Made by a program: the position numbers and the translations under genes. Below, piece by piece: positions 1 to 12,112 of a stretch of DNA of 64,000 nucleotides. The stretch lies in assembly GCF_003597395.2 (NCBI RefSeq), contig NC_133769.1, positions 175,315,956 to 175,379,955 of the forward strand, in the 5' to 3' direction. Under the pieces are notes generated by a model. It ran no database searches and was not told the DNA's origin. It saw only the letters and a list, made by a program, of their open reading frames with translations. The stretch's first letter is position 1. Each line of letters starts with the position of its first letter. This DNA comes from Chelonoidis abingdonii (Eukaryota; Chordata; Testudines; Testudinidae).

Positions 1-140
1 TGGGCCCGGGTTCCCCCCAAACCTCCCAACTCCTGATCAGACATAGGAGGAGTTGACCCAGACTGTGGGGAAGATCACTGAGGTGAGCAAATCTGCCAAG
101 AAGCACAGGACCCACCAAGGTAGAGGAGGAACTTTGTCAC
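1..140 (-). mobile_element. Dispersed turtle-type repeat, edge fragment
   Basis: Read on the minus strand this stretch starts at GTGACAAAGTTCC (ending at base 140) and runs off the window edge. I recognise it as a dispersed turtle repeat, but its class is not clear from the part visible. It sits directly inside the LTR fragment that follows, so it probably inserted there. It holds no usable open frame. Confidence 0.4.
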
Positions 141-542
141 ACTCTGTAATCTAGACGGTAAATATTACAGGGTCTTTCAGCTTATAGACACCAGAGAAAA
201 ACCTCCCCCCAGCAAAAATACAATTTAAATTACTTCCAGCAAACTACACGTTTGCAAATACAGAAAACAATTAAAAGACTATGACCACCTTTCTACTTAA
301 TACTCACTATTCTGAATATATAAGAGACTGTAGCAGGGAGATTGGCAAGAAACCTGGTTGCATGTCTAATCCCTTTCAGGACCCAGAGAGAACAAAGCAA
401 AACCCAAAAACCACAAACAAAGGCTTCCCTCCACTGAGATTTGAAAGTATCTTGTTTCCTGATTGGTCCTCTGGTCAAGTGTTTTTTGGTTCTCTGTTTG
501 ATAACCCTTTACAGGTAAAAGAGACATTAACCCTTAACTATC
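141..542 (-). mobile_element. Partial gypsy-type LTR, minus strand
   Basis: The reverse complement matches the 5' half of the LTRs at 3259 and 6669. It contains the TTAAGGGTTAATG block near the 5' end, the CTGTAAAGGGTTA box, the GACCAATCAGGA-type CCAAT block and the TATAAGCTGAAAGACCCTG block. The terminal TGTCATAAACAG is missing because homology stops at about 542. The 103-residue plus-strand frame at 281-592 is only the antisense of this LTR. Confidence 0.7.
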
Positions 543-599
543 ATTGGGTGCCCATGAGGGAAACGGGAGTGACTGTAGCTTTGTCTTCCTAGTATTCTT

Positions 600-1560
600 G
601 TTGACCTCATTGTAGGTGGGGGATGGGAAAGGTGGACTGATGATGCCACTGTCCTTCATACTTTCAATTCATGTCCCAGGAAAGACAGAGACCCAGGCAT
701 GTCTTCGTGGGCCTTGCTGAGTCACAAAATTGAGCGACCCCATTGTGTGGTGCTTGCACAACTCTTAGAGAATTGTAAATCTCTTGTTTACAATTCTGCT
801 GCTGGTCAGTGGTGCATGATGGTCACTTAACACTCATTTTGGTGTGGGTCATCTTCCTTGTTGTTCTTGAAGAGCTAGCAGTGGGCATCTCCCAGACACA
901 TTTCAATAACAACCATATAGTAAAATCTCAGAAATTCATAGACAACAATGATATGCGTATTTGGACAGAATGAGTTTCAACAGATCATGACCTTTCAGAT
1001 AGTATCTTACAAGGTATGCTTTGTATGAAATATCACAACTATAAACCAATGATGAATATAGGGGTTACTGGGTCCTACTTTGAGGTACAGTGCATCACAG
1101 TGGAGGAGTAGGAAATATTTGCTCTCAGGCCATGAGTCTGAAGGGGGAAACTAGGATTGTCTGGGTATGAACAATGGGATGGCAAGCCTGAGAAACGAAG
1201 CGTGAGATAGGGTAGGCAAGGAGAATGGCACAGGGACAAGGAGCCAGAGATGAGAAGGGGACAGGACTGAGACAGACATGCTGGAGAGGATGAGGCAGAA
1301 GAGTCTGTGCTCATTAGAGTGTGCTCTCCTCCGGAGCCTGAAGAAGAACCAAGATTCCTGAGTTTCACCATTCCTCTGCTTCCAGCAGATAGCTGTGAAA
1401 CTCACTGGCGAAGGTGATCCACACAGAGGATGACAACTTACACTTGCTGTCAGTTATTCAGTTACCTCAAGTGTCAAAAGTCTGTGTGGTGGCTGTAAAT
1501 GTCCCAACCCTGCTGATGACTCCTCAGGTGGGTGTCAATATCATGTCACACGATGGAACT
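600..1560. repeat. Probable dispersed repeat of unknown class
   Basis: The stretch reads like an old LTR or retroelement piece: short A/T-rich blocks such as TTTCAACAGATCATGACC and a tail GGCTGTAAATGTCCC. There is no second copy in this window and no coding motif. The minus-strand frames at 1075-1405 have no recognisable domain. Confidence 0.2.
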
Positions 1561-3095
1561 AGTGTTTGTTCATTTTTTTTAACTTAGAAAATTACACAGA
1601 GACCGCAGATAAGTACGTTAAAATAACATTATTAATATTGCAAAGTAAAATGCTCGAAAGTTAGGAAATATCAGATTTTAGGTTGCCTGTGCAACCTTAA
1701 TTTAGCCCACTTATACATGTGTGTTATGATACAGTCTAATTACATGATATGCTATTTCTTCCACAGGATCCATGTGCTGAGATATTCTGGGGATTAATCA
1801 GTGCTAGATAGTGAAGAGCACTGTTGTCTGTAGCACCTCTGTCTCATTTCTTGCAACCTTAATTCTGACATTTGGTAACTTTTGAGTGAGTGATTTTGCG
1901 ACTGCAATGTTCTTTTAACCTAGCTTTGGTGTGTAATAAACTTACTATCATTTTACTATTCATTACATTTAATGAAGAAGACATGCTGTGTATGTCCACA
2001 GTCTCTATTGAATTAAGGAGCTAAAGCCAATAAAGAAGAAATAAATATTTACACATGCAAATCAGAGTTTACAATACATCGTTGCTTTACAAATCCTTTT
2101 TAAAAATGAGCATAGCCCAAAGGTTCATTTGTAGATGACTTCTGCACAATACATAGCCAAAAGCATATTGAATTTTGTCATCAATATGATTCTGAGCGGG
2201 ATTAGTGCATTGAGAGAAACCCCTTGCCACAAAGATTTTCCCTCAAAAACCTTAAATGCCTTATTGTAAGCAGCTTCTGGCTAGTGCAAGTGTGTCAATA
2301 TTTATTAATATATTCCCTTGTAAGAACACTGGTAAAGAAGTGCCATGCATCCGAGAGTATGACACACTTGAAAGTTAGTTCAAGTAAAACTGAACTGAAA
2401 AATGACTCTTACAGTTGCTAAGTATGTCTTGCAATTTAAATGTTCACTGGGACTGTGTAGTGCCCAAATTAAAGTAATAAGGTTATTGATGATGATATTG
2501 CAATTTAGGGTATATTAATACAAGTGTCTTGTTTGTGTCTGTGAATAAAGTGGTCCATATTTGAACTAGTTACAGCAAGACAAAGCTGCAGGTGTTTTCA
2601 ATTATAATTAAAACAAGCAGCAAAATTCATCCCTGGATGTCAGTGGGGTAACACCAGACAAGAATTTGGCCCACTGAGCACTGTTTTCCTGACTGACTAG
2701 GGTTGCGAGGCGGGGGGGGTCGCACTGGTGAATCTGAATGCAGAGATTCAAAGCAGGAAGTTGTACAAAATGATTTGGTATCTAATTTTCACTTGCTCTG
2801 GCTAAAATTAACTGACCTCAGTAGAGTCAAGCCAACAGACAATTTGGCTTCTGTTGACATATGAAGGCCTAAGGTCTAAGCATTTATTGTGGCTATGCTA
2901 AAGAACTCCTGTAAAGCTCTGCAAAATGTAATGCTAAGAGCTCATATAAAATTACTAGCAAATAAGAGCTCAAGTGTGTGCCAAGTGGAAATATGTTTAT
3001 ACAGCTGTAACAAAAGGTTGTGCTCTTAAGGTTGTCTTTAACATCATATGTATTTGCAAGGTAAAATATGATGGGTTAAGCAATTCGAATAACAA
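1561..3095. other. AT-rich non-coding DNA, no recognised element
   Basis: Poly-T at about 1570, A/T-rich sequence and a run of G at about 2712-2719. No repeat family, exon or RNA gene recognised. The 65-residue frame at 2224-2421 shows no domain. Confidence 0.4.
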
Positions 3096-3217
3096 GTTAC
3101 AGGGAAGTCACCCTTAATTTAAAAAAAATGCTATGCCTTTAAACAAGGAGGAAATATTTGGAAATGAATAGGCAAGGGGAGGCGTCCTGCTGTCTCCCAT
3201 TACCAATAAATCCTCCA
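3096..3217 (+). repeat. Older repeat module, copy 1
   Basis: Starts TTACAGGGAAGTCACCCTT and contains CCTTTAAAC then ATATTTGGAAATGAATAGG. The same order of blocks recurs at 6189-6300 (TTACAGGGCAGTCACC, CCTTTAAACGGG, ATATCTGGAAATGAACAGG). Both copies lie just upstream of a solo LTR, so the module is probably part of an older repeat into which LTRs inserted. Confidence 0.5.
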
Positions 3218-3258
3218 TCCCTCAGCCATACCCCCCCCAACTTACCTTTCTACACCAC

Positions 3259-4145
3259 TGTCATAAACAGATAGTTAAGGGTTAGTCTCTTTTACCTGTA
3301 AAGGGTTAAGAAGCTCAGTGAACCTGGCTGACATCTGACCAAAGGACCAATGGGGGGACAAGATACTTTCAAATCTTGGTGGAGGGAAGTCTTTGTTTGT
3401 GCTGTTTGTTTTGTTCGTTGTTTGCTCTTGGGGCTAAGAGGGACCAGACGTGCAACCAGATCTTTCTCCAATCTTTCTTCTTTTCTAAAACAGTCTTTTA
3501 TGTTCAAAATAGTAAGTACTAGCTAGAAAAGTATTAGTCTTTATGTTTGTTTCTTAACTTGCAATGTGTATTTTGCTGGAAGGAGTATTTTATACCTCTG
3601 TTTGCTGTAACTGTGTCTTAGGCTAGGGGGGAGGGAGTCCCTCTAGTCTATATAAGCTGAAGACCCTGTAAACATTTTCCATCCTATTTTTTACAAGAAG
3701 ATAAATTTTACTTTTTTTTTTTCTTTTTCTTTAATTAAAAACGCTTTCTTTTTTAAGAACCCTGATTTGATTTTTTCCTTGTTTAAGACCCGGGGATTGG
3801 GCTAAACTCACCAGTCAGTGGGGGGGGGGGAAAGAGAGGAGAAGGTTTAATTCCGCTCTGTTTTAAGATCCAAGGAGTTTGGATACAATAGTCTCTCAGT
3901 AACCGGGGAAAGTCTGGGAGCGGGAAGAAGGGGGAATGGTTTATTTCTCCTTGTTTTAAGACCCAAGGGGTTTGGGTCTTGGGTTCCCCAGGGAAGGTTT
4001 TGGGGGACAGGGAGTGTACCAGACACTGGAATTTCTGGTTGGTGGCAGCGCTATCGGATCTAAGCTAGTAATTTAAGCTTAGAAGGGTACATGCAGGTCC
4101 CCACATTTGTACTCTAAACTTCAAAGTAGGAAAAATACCTTGAAG
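3259..4145 (+). mobile_element. Solo gypsy-type LTR
   Basis: Begins TGTCATAAACAGATAG, followed by TTTTACCTGTAAAGGGTTA, a GACCAATGG CCAAT-like box, TATAAGCTGAAGACCCTGTA and an AATTAAAA/T-rich tract, then a G-rich half with GGTGGCAGCG near the end. It ends about CCTTGAAG where relatives have TTGACA or ATGACA. It aligns block by block with the LTRs at 6669 and 49005 and with the provirus LTRs at 39082 and 41958. No clear target duplication is visible, and the last bases are degraded. No internal region is attached, so it is a solo LTR made by recombination. Confidence 0.75.
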
Positions 4146-6668
4146 AAAACGATAACTTTGTGCCCCACCCCAATATTTTCCAAAAATGAAATAGGTCTAG
4201 GTGCACCCACATGCAAGATCAGAATACCACAACATGCACCTGCACCTCCTGATCACCATTACATTTCCTGAAGGACAACTATATCAATCATGTCTAACGA
4301 AGTCCAAATAATATGCTAGCAATCTACCCAAAAAGAGACAAAAGGCCTGGAATTTGGATACAATTTATTGACCTTTCCAAATCAATACAATTAACACTAA
4401 TGCAAACATCAGTGTGCAGAATAAAATGAAGGGTCAAAGTTGAGGTTGGTTGGACAGTGCCAAATGGACAGGGTAAGAAGAAATGAGGAAGGATTACATG
4501 GAAGTGAGGATCTGAAAGGAACACTCCATCTCACCTGTTCATTTGTAGACTTTGGAACATTTGGATTTTTGTGGGGGTTCTTGGCTTTTTTTAAAAAAAG
4601 GTTCAAATTTCTTGCGCTCTCCATCATCCCCTTATAGCAGTCCCCTTCACCACACCAGGTTACATCACATCCCAGCTTGAAATGAATAGGTCACAAAACA
4701 GATTTGACTTCAAATTTCAAATAATCCAAGCATAAAACATTTTAAGGGAATTTACTATGACTAAGAGAGAATCTCAATCATTCTTAAAGGTCGGTCACTC
4801 AGCTATAGGCATGTAAAGGCCCCACTAGTTTAAGTGTGAGAGGGAGAAAACCTTACACCCTGTTTACAGGGCAGTCATTTTGCCCAGCATTTCAAAGTGA
4901 CCTGTTGCCCAATAAGCGGCACAAGCGACCCACATCCTCCCCCCAGGGAGTTCATTAAGCAAGGGGCATTATATTGGGCCAGAGCCAAAGATGCAGAAAA
5001 GGAGGTCCATGGAAGGTCCGTGTGTGCAAGGTGTGTGTCCCTTTTCTGTGGCTTCTTCTTCCGTTCTCTTTTCCTGTAGTTTCTTTTGCTGTTCCACCTT
5101 CTTGTCCATTTTGTCTTTTAAAAGGAGAGGATTTTACCCAGGGTTTCTCAGGATCCAAATCAGTGGTAACTGAACTGTTCTCTCCAGGCGGTGTCAGGAA
5201 TAAATCGATGGGGAGACAGCTCATCCGTCTGATAAATGATTGATACAGACCAGGTTTCTCTTATCTAAAATGACTATTTATTAGATGTTAAATGTGCATG
5301 CGCACACACACACACACACTCTCAATACGTTTAGGACATCTCAGATATAGTTACAGTCTGAGATGGTTTCAAGTGATCACCAGCCGGGCTTCCAGTGGCC
5401 CTCTTTACATCCAGCTGATGGGGAGTTTAGATGTCAGCTCGTTGCCCAAATAAAAGCTTCCTCGGACTGGTCCAAAGCATATTTTTTCACTTAATCTTTT
5501 ATAGCTAACTTCAAACAAAGCACGTAACCTATAATGAGATTCCTAGTGGGTCAACAATTCTCCTAATTTCAACAAACTACTCATTATCTCAAAATATTCT
5601 AGTATTTCTTATCATAAGCACAATATGTTAGGAGCACTTAAGAGCAAGGTCACTATTCACTCACTATCTTCCATAATTTTCTGTCCCATCTTCCCATTCT
5701 GATTAACAAAGTGTAAGTATGCAGCCCTCTGACCTTACCTTAAAAGGGCCTAAGATTTTCCTAGCTATGTAATGTTTGGTTTTCAGCTGGCAGTGGTTGA
5801 ACATAAAAGTGGCTGACTGTAGTACTGTCAAGTTCTGGGGTACATGCAGGAATGTGATATTCTGGGATAACAAGGAGAGGACAGGAAAGTCAAGGTTAGG
5901 TGTGGGCTCTGTAGACAACAACATGAATTCAAATTAAATGGACAAGGTACTTGGCCCTCCTAGTCTTTGGCGCCAATCTGTGACAGAGCAGGCCACAGTC
6001 ATGGGACAGCTCGAAGGACAAATACTTAATTCTTCAAAGAGGCTGGTTTCTATAATTAGCTTTCAAATAGGAGAATAATCTTGGTAAATTGAGAGAAAGA
6101 TGGACACTCTAGTTATAGGGAGCTCACTTTGGACTTTGGCATTAAGAGGGCCACTACAGAAAAGAAAAAGGAATCAGACTGAACCCTTATTACAGGGCAG
6201 TCACCTTTACTTTCCAAAAATCTGCTCCTTTAAACGGGTAGGGGGAGGGTCACAAATATGAAAATATCTGGAAATGAACAGGTAAGGGAGGAATCCTTCT
6301 GAGTCTTACAGGGTGGTTATTAATGAAGATTCCTATGGTGGTTTTATTGAGTAGAGAACTGTGCACCCCGATAACACAACTGTTCCTAAGTAGCCTAACA
6401 GCTATCAACCTGGACACTCTATTCACAGAGCAGTGTCAGGCTACCTTCACTAATGAAGGGAGACAACTATAGCCCAATTATGGGTGGGCAGGTGGGCGGG
6501 TGTGTGTGTGTTTTTCTTCCTAGCATGCAGAGAGAAAAAGTCCTGTACACCCAAGGTGGCCTTAGCTAGCCTGACTAATAGGGAAAGGCCTCCATTCCCA
6601 TGTTACAAGCCAGTCTTATAGCCCTGAATTTAAGGGCAATCTGTCTTGTAAATGTTAGCTTTATCTCC
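4146..6668. repeat. Degenerate repeat-rich stretch between two LTRs
   Basis: Contains further copies of a short motif close to TTACAGGGCAGTCA (4867, 6189) and looser ones (about 6307, 6425, 6603). It also has a (CA)n tract at 5303-5319 and, on the minus strand at about 5970-5985, a TGGCGCCAAAGACTAGGA string that looks like a retroviral primer-binding site. Short frames on both strands (for example 4955-5224 and 5703-5924 minus) have no domain I can name. It may be debris of an old endogenous retrovirus read on the minus strand, but this is not established. Confidence 0.35.
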
Positions 6669-7627
6669 TGTCATAAACAGATAGCTAAGGGTTAATGCCT
6701 CTTTTACCTGTAAAGGGTTAACAAACAGTGATCTGCAACACCTGAGCAGAAGACCAATCAGGAGACAAAATATTTTCAAATCTGAGTGGAAGGAAGCTTG
6801 GGTCTGTCCTTTGTTCTGTCTGCTGATCTCTCTGGGTTCTGAGAGTGACCACACATATCTACAGGCTCTCTAATCTTCTATTCCAATTTTGTAAGTACAA
6901 AGGTAGAAGGGCGGTATAGTCTTTTTAATTGTTTTTTTCTTTATTTGCAAGTGTGTAGTTTGCTGGATGTATTTTAAATTGTATTTCTGTTGGAGGAGGC
7001 TTTTTCTCCAGTTTCTATAAGCTGAAAGACCCTGTAATATTACATCTTGAAATTACAGAGATTTCTTACTTTTTCTTTCTTTTATTAAATGATTTTCTTG
7101 TAAGAGACCTGATTATTTTTTTCCCTTGTTAGGGCAAAGCGAAGGAGAACTCTCAGCATGCACAGGGAAGTAGGAGAAAGGGGGGAGGAAAACCTGCTCT
7201 TGTGTTTATCTCTCTCTCTCTCCCTCTGGCAGAGAGAGAGGGGAAGGGGAAAAGTGAAGTGTGGCTCTTGCTTTAAGATTCACGGAGCTTGCAATCTTAT
7301 TGCATCGGTGAGGGAAAACAGGATGGGCGAGGGGGAATCTCTGTTGTGAAAGAGTTCAGGAGTTTGATACAGTATCTTCCAGGAACCCAGGAGGGAAAGT
7401 CTGGGAGGCATCGTAAAGAAAGGTTTTATTTCAGTGTGTCAAGATCTAGGGGATCTGGGTCTTGGGGTCCACAGGGAAGGTTTGGGGAGACCAGAGTTTA
7501 TCAGGCACTCAAAGTCCTGATTGGTAGCAGCTTATCAGATCTAAGCTGGTAATTAAGCTTAGAGGAATTCATGCCGGTACCCCATCTTTGGACGCTAAGG
7601 TTCAGATTGGGGAAAGATATCATGACA
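6669..7627 (+). mobile_element. Solo gypsy-type LTR, intact ends
   Basis: Begins TGTCATAAACAGATAGC and ends ATCATGACA, giving the inverted ends TGTCA/TGACA. Internal order matches the other copies: CTGTAAAGGGTTAACAA, AGACCAATCAGGAGAC, TATAAGCTGAAAGACCCTG, a TTTATTAAATG tract, TGGTAGCAGC, and CTAAGGTTCAGAT near the end. Flanks TCTCC (5') and TCTTC (3') match at four of five bases, consistent with an aged 5-bp target duplication. The 87- and 63-residue frames inside it are spurious. Confidence 0.8.
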
Positions 7628-8509
7628 TCTTCAAATTGCCAGAGAAGCCTTTTCAGCCTGGGTACAGCTGGTCAGTCTCGCTAGCCTTTATATAGGTTGA
7701 GACTAGGAAACCCTGGCTACATAAACATAGTCTCCTTGATTAATTTCCCAATACAGTTACAGGACAGTGAATATAATTGTCCCTGACCAGAGTATATTCT
7801 TTTTAGAGCTGGCACAGCCTGAAAAGGTCAGTGTAAACATGGTGGAAAAGTCACTGAAATCCCTGTTCTAAATGCAGGTAGTCTTCTGCACTCTACTTAC
7901 TGGGTGGTTTAGCTGTCTAGCTAAAGGAGAGAAATCAGCACAGCCTAATTAACTGGTCATGCTCCTTTTCTCCTCTAAGGCAGAGATATCTGTTTACCAT
8001 TAACGTGGGTGATTGCCTCATTACCTTGTTTAGGTATACAGCAGCTTCTCTCTTAGGATGGCAGAATTAGTGAAATCTCAACAGTGGACAGTCAGGGGAG
8101 GCTTGCATACCTTATGTACTGGGCTGGCTCCTTTTTTATTTTAATGGAAACCTAAACATTGGAACTGGAGTGGCAGATTCCTGAACCTAATCACAGGGCA
8201 GCGTTTTACTAGCCTGCCAAGCAGGATGAGAATGACAACATCCTGACTCAGTGCAGGGCCACTAGGGGGCAGCTGTGTGGGTAGTGACGTACGTGCCCCC
8301 AAATTCGGGGAGATAGCCACACTCATATTCCATGAAGCAGGCAGTGGCGATGAGGAAAGAGGAGATAGAGCTACAGACCCCAGGGTGACTGGACTGCCTT
8401 GCCTAGGCAGTGAGCCATGAGCACTCCTTCCACCTCTCCAGGCTCACTCATCCCTGGGAGCCCCTACAAAACAATGACACTGCTGCCCTCTGCCTATAAG
8501 TGGCATCTA
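7628..8509. repeat. Degenerate sequence, probably continuation of the older repeat
   Basis: Around 8160-8200 it carries CACAGGGCAGCG, a variant of the motif seen at 3096, 4867 and 6189, so the older repeat interrupted by the 6669 LTR may continue here. No coding motif recognised. Confidence 0.3.
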
Positions 8510-9600
8510 TAACTTCTCCTCAGCAGTGATGCGCCAAGCCCAGCCTCTAATGCGAGCCCTTTCAAGAGCTGCCTGTCAATCACTGAGCCCAGCCCACTCC
8601 GCACAAGCCTCCTCAGGAACTACATGCTAAAAACCCTAGCCACACTCTTCCTTGTGTGAATGCCCCTAGCCACAGTCCTGCCAGCACAAGTCACCTGAGG
8701 AGTTGCCCACCAACCTCCTAACCTCACTCTCCTCAGCATGATCCATCACAGGAGCTGCCTGCCAACCTCCTAACCCCAAGCCCCTCAGCATGATACACCT
8801 CAGGAGCTAACTGCCACACCCCTAGCCTGGCCCCTGTAACACAAGCTGCCTCAAGAGCAGCCCACCAACCTCCTAGCCATGCTCCCCACCCCACACTAGC
8901 GCCCTCAGGAGCTGATTGCTAACATGCTAACTCTGTTCTCCCCAGCACATGCCAGCTGGAGCTGCAAGCCAACCCACTAACCCTGTCTCCCCAGTATGAG
9001 CCGCCTGTAAAAACCCCTAGCCCGGCCCTTGCAGCATGAGTTGCCTCAGGAGCAGCCCACCGACCCCTTGTCCATGCATCCACACACCCAAGTCAAGTCC
9101 CCTCCAGAGCTGCCTGCCAACAGCCTAGTCCTGTTCACCCTCACGTAAGCCAGCTCAGGAGCTGCCCACCAAACCCCTACTCATGCACCACACACTGCTC
9201 CTCCCCTCAGCACAATCTCCCTCAAGAGCTGCCTGCTAACCTCCTAACCCCATGTCCCCCAGCATGAGATGCCTCAGGAGCTACCTGTCAAACCCCTACC
9301 TCAGCTTCTGCAACACGAGCTGCCTCAGGAGCTGCCTGATGATCACTAGACCTCCTCTCCTTGTGTGAGACAATTTAGGAGCTGTCCAACAATCTCCGGC
9401 CACCACTGGCCATCCCCCCCCACCCAAGGTGCACAAGTCCCCTCAAGAGCTGCCTATGAACCCCTAGTCCCACCCCCCAGGTGCTGCCTGCCAACCCCTA
9501 ACCTCATCACCCTCCCCAAATGTGAACCCCCATCACTGAGATGTTGCCCATCTAATCCATCCTCATCCCCATTCCACCCCTAGCAGGAGCCACCTCACGT
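8510..9600 (+). repeat. Degenerate minisatellite, period about 52 bp
   Basis: Roughly 17-18 diverged copies of a C-rich unit built from CTCAGGAGCTGCC, TGCCAACCCCTA and CCCCAGCATGAG. Copies of CAGGAGCT or close variants fall at about 8748, 8801, 8853, 8905, 8957, 9047, 9105, 9155, 9222, 9274, 9326, 9376 and 9443. The commonest spacing is 50-54 bp, with a few longer or skipped units. Copies differ enough that the array is old. The 72-residue frame inside it is not convincing as a protein. Confidence 0.85.
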
Positions 9601-10651
9601 GATGGGCACCAAATACAATCCCATTTTCATGTGTGAAGCATATTTACTAGTCACAGATTGTTGATGTGAGAGGTGTTAAATCAGCTGGTCACAAAATAGT
9701 AGGTTTATTATTGTGCACTCAGCCATTTTAACACCTCACAAGCCATCAATATGCATACATCAGGTATTCCTTGTGCACAGATATTTTATGCCTTAGTCAA
9801 CTGATCCAACTTTTATTAATGCTAAACAAATTGTAAAACAAAAAGAGAGTCTCAAACACACAATCAGAATAACTGCAGCTCTCCAATCCCAAGCACCACA
9901 GTTTATTTATCAATGTCTAATCACTTTTCAAAGGGGTATTTTATCAGCTATAGAACTATTTCTCATTTTAACTGATATCTTAATAGTTTTTCCTTGTTTT
10001 TATTTCTGACTTGTAAGCACCTCAACAGCACACACAGCGCCCAAATATACTATTACCAACCCATGTGAGCAGTTATATAAAATTAAGCACACAGGCAAGA
10101 ATTAAAATTATACCTTTCTACCATTAAAATGGAGGTTTTACAGCAACTCAATTTGATTAAATGGAATTAACCCAATTAACCCTAGCCCCAAAAGGTTGTT
10201 TTTTTGTCTTTATATCAACAATGTGGTGCTTTCTCTTTTGGGAAACAAAAGTGCAAACTGATTGGTCCAAACCTACTCATTGTCACCTGGTAATCAAAAA
10301 GTCAGTTTAGCATCATAACATAATTGTGGTCACCTTTTGAAGTAGCTGATTAAATGTGCCAGGGAAATCAACACTAACTACCCTGCCCTATAATAGCAAG
10401 CATTGTTTTGGTTTAGAACTATCAATGTCTTCTCTGAATTCTCCTTTTCCTTAGGTGGGAAGACTATTGTAGTAGATAAGGAAAGTAACTACGTATATAC
10501 TATACCTACTGTAATGTTCACAAGACAAAAAAGAGGATGACCTGTTGGTTGTTTCTGAAGCTAAAAAAGCATCACAGCTAGATATTCTTCATTAAGAAGT
10601 ATCTATGGCAAGTCATAAAATGGATGTTTTCCTGTTTAAAGCATTCATTTA

Positions 10652-10654
<3 letters not shown>
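9601..10654. other. AT-rich non-coding DNA
   Basis: No element recognised. An imperfect inverted repeat lies at about 9663-9680 (GAGAGGTGTTAAA) and 9729-9748 (TTTAACACCTCAC), with a loop of about 50 bases. Confidence 0.35.

Positions 10655-10716
<62 letters not shown>
10655..10716 (+). repeat. (TG)17(AG)14 compound microsatellite
   Basis: Uninterrupted TG dinucleotides at 10655-10688, switching directly to AG at 10689-10716. Both halves are pure, so the locus is probably polymorphic. Confidence 0.97.
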
Positions 10717-10721
<5 letters not shown>

Positions 10722-11837
10722 TTTTTTCAGCATGGTTCACCTTGAAAGCTCCACAACCACAGTGAATCTAACCTCAATTTACTAGTAATTTATGTCAATA
10801 ACCATCTTTCTCAGGTCATCTAGTCTTTTGTGTGTTGCTGTAAAGTATTTGTGTATAGGAGTAAGAACTAAAGATATCTATTAAAAGTTGAAATATTGAT
10901 AGTATTTCATGTACTAAATATTTACATTATCAGCAGTGACTTTTTTGGTCAAGATAGACTAGAGGTATAATTAGACATACCTACATGCTATGTCATATGC
11001 ATAGATCAGAAATTTGAGTTTACTAAAGTACTCTGGATGAATTGGTTTAATTTTTCCAAAAATATCTTAAGACTTTTTTTTATTACTAGCATCTTTAGGT
11101 TCTGAAATACTTTACTAAAGTTTGGCATGCACTTTTTTTCTTGGCAAAAAAAGGGGGAGGATATTGTCCTGTCTGAGTGAACTGTTTAATTAAACAGTGA
11201 ATTTGTAGTACTAAAAATACTATGAAATATATTAGGACTCCATGGATTACATTTTGGAAACAGACAAAGTAATGAGTATGGTAATTGTGGAGGATCACTG
11301 ACCTAGAGATTTGCATTCTGACTTCATCAGGAGACTCTAATTTTGGTTGCAGATACTCCTTGTACCTTTTTTGCTTTATTTTCTACCATATTAACTGCTC
11401 CTTCACTAAACTGTACAATACTGATACTATTTGTTGAAATGGGGAGCACGTAGCAATAAAAACTTTAAAATAGCACACCTCTGTACTTTTGTTTGGTTTT
11501 TGGTTTAAATTTTCTCTCCACAAAGTGGATGCAGATTTATTTATTGAGCTCTTTGTCTTATAAAATATGAATTTGAACCCATTTTATTTAAATAAATTCA
11601 AAAACACAGACTGACTCCGGTGGCACCTTGAAACGGAGAGCCAGGCCCTGGATACTGAGTGGCAGTCACAGAAGATATAAGGCCAGATCTTTTCCAGCCC
11701 CAACATCTGCACAGCATAGGAGAGAAGGAGGCTGGTTGTGGCTCCTTATCTCTGAGGGCCAACAGATACCAGCCTCAGCCCTTATGTAACTTAAAGCAGC
11801 CTAGGGTTTTCTCTTACACCAGCCAGGTATGGTCTCT
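10717..11837. other. AT-rich non-coding DNA
   Basis: No recognised element except a possible scrap at about 11612-11630 (CCGGTGGCACCTTGAA), which resembles part of the Penelope arm at 50204 but is too short to call. Confidence 0.35.
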
Positions 11838-12112
11838 AAGGGCATGTCTACGCTGCAGTTAGACACCCACAGCTGGTCTGTGACCGCTGAGTCAGTCTTG
11901 GGCTATGGGGCTTTCTTTTCAGTGTAGACTTCTGGGCTCAGGTTGCAACCCAAGTTCTGGGACCCTCCCACTTCACAGGGTCCTAGAACCCAGGCTTCAG
12001 CCTGAGCTCAGAAATCTATACTGCATTAAAACTGCCCTTTAGCCCAAGCCCTGCTAGTTTGAGTCAGCTGGCATGGCCCAGCCGCAAGTTTTTAATAGTA
12101 GTGGAGAGATAT
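11838..12112. mobile_element. Foldback hAT-like MITE, copy 1
   Basis: Starts AAGGGCATGTCTACGCTGCAG and folds on itself: GTGTAGACTTCTGGGCTCAG, then CACTTCACAGGGTCCTAGAA, then CTGAGCTCAGAAATCTATAC in reverse order. I recognise it as a non-autonomous turtle element with (T)GTCTACAC-type ends. The right end is degraded. It carries no coding capacity. Confidence 0.65.

Noticed and set aside
281..592. 103-residue plus-strand frame
   Set aside because: It is the antisense of an LTR fragment.
8510..9600. CRISPR-like periodic array
   Set aside because: Units are directly adjacent and degenerate with no distinct spacers, and the host is a vertebrate.
11612..11635. Penelope-like arm scrap (GGTGGCACCTTGAA)
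   Set aside because: About 10-14 matching bases only; could be chance.
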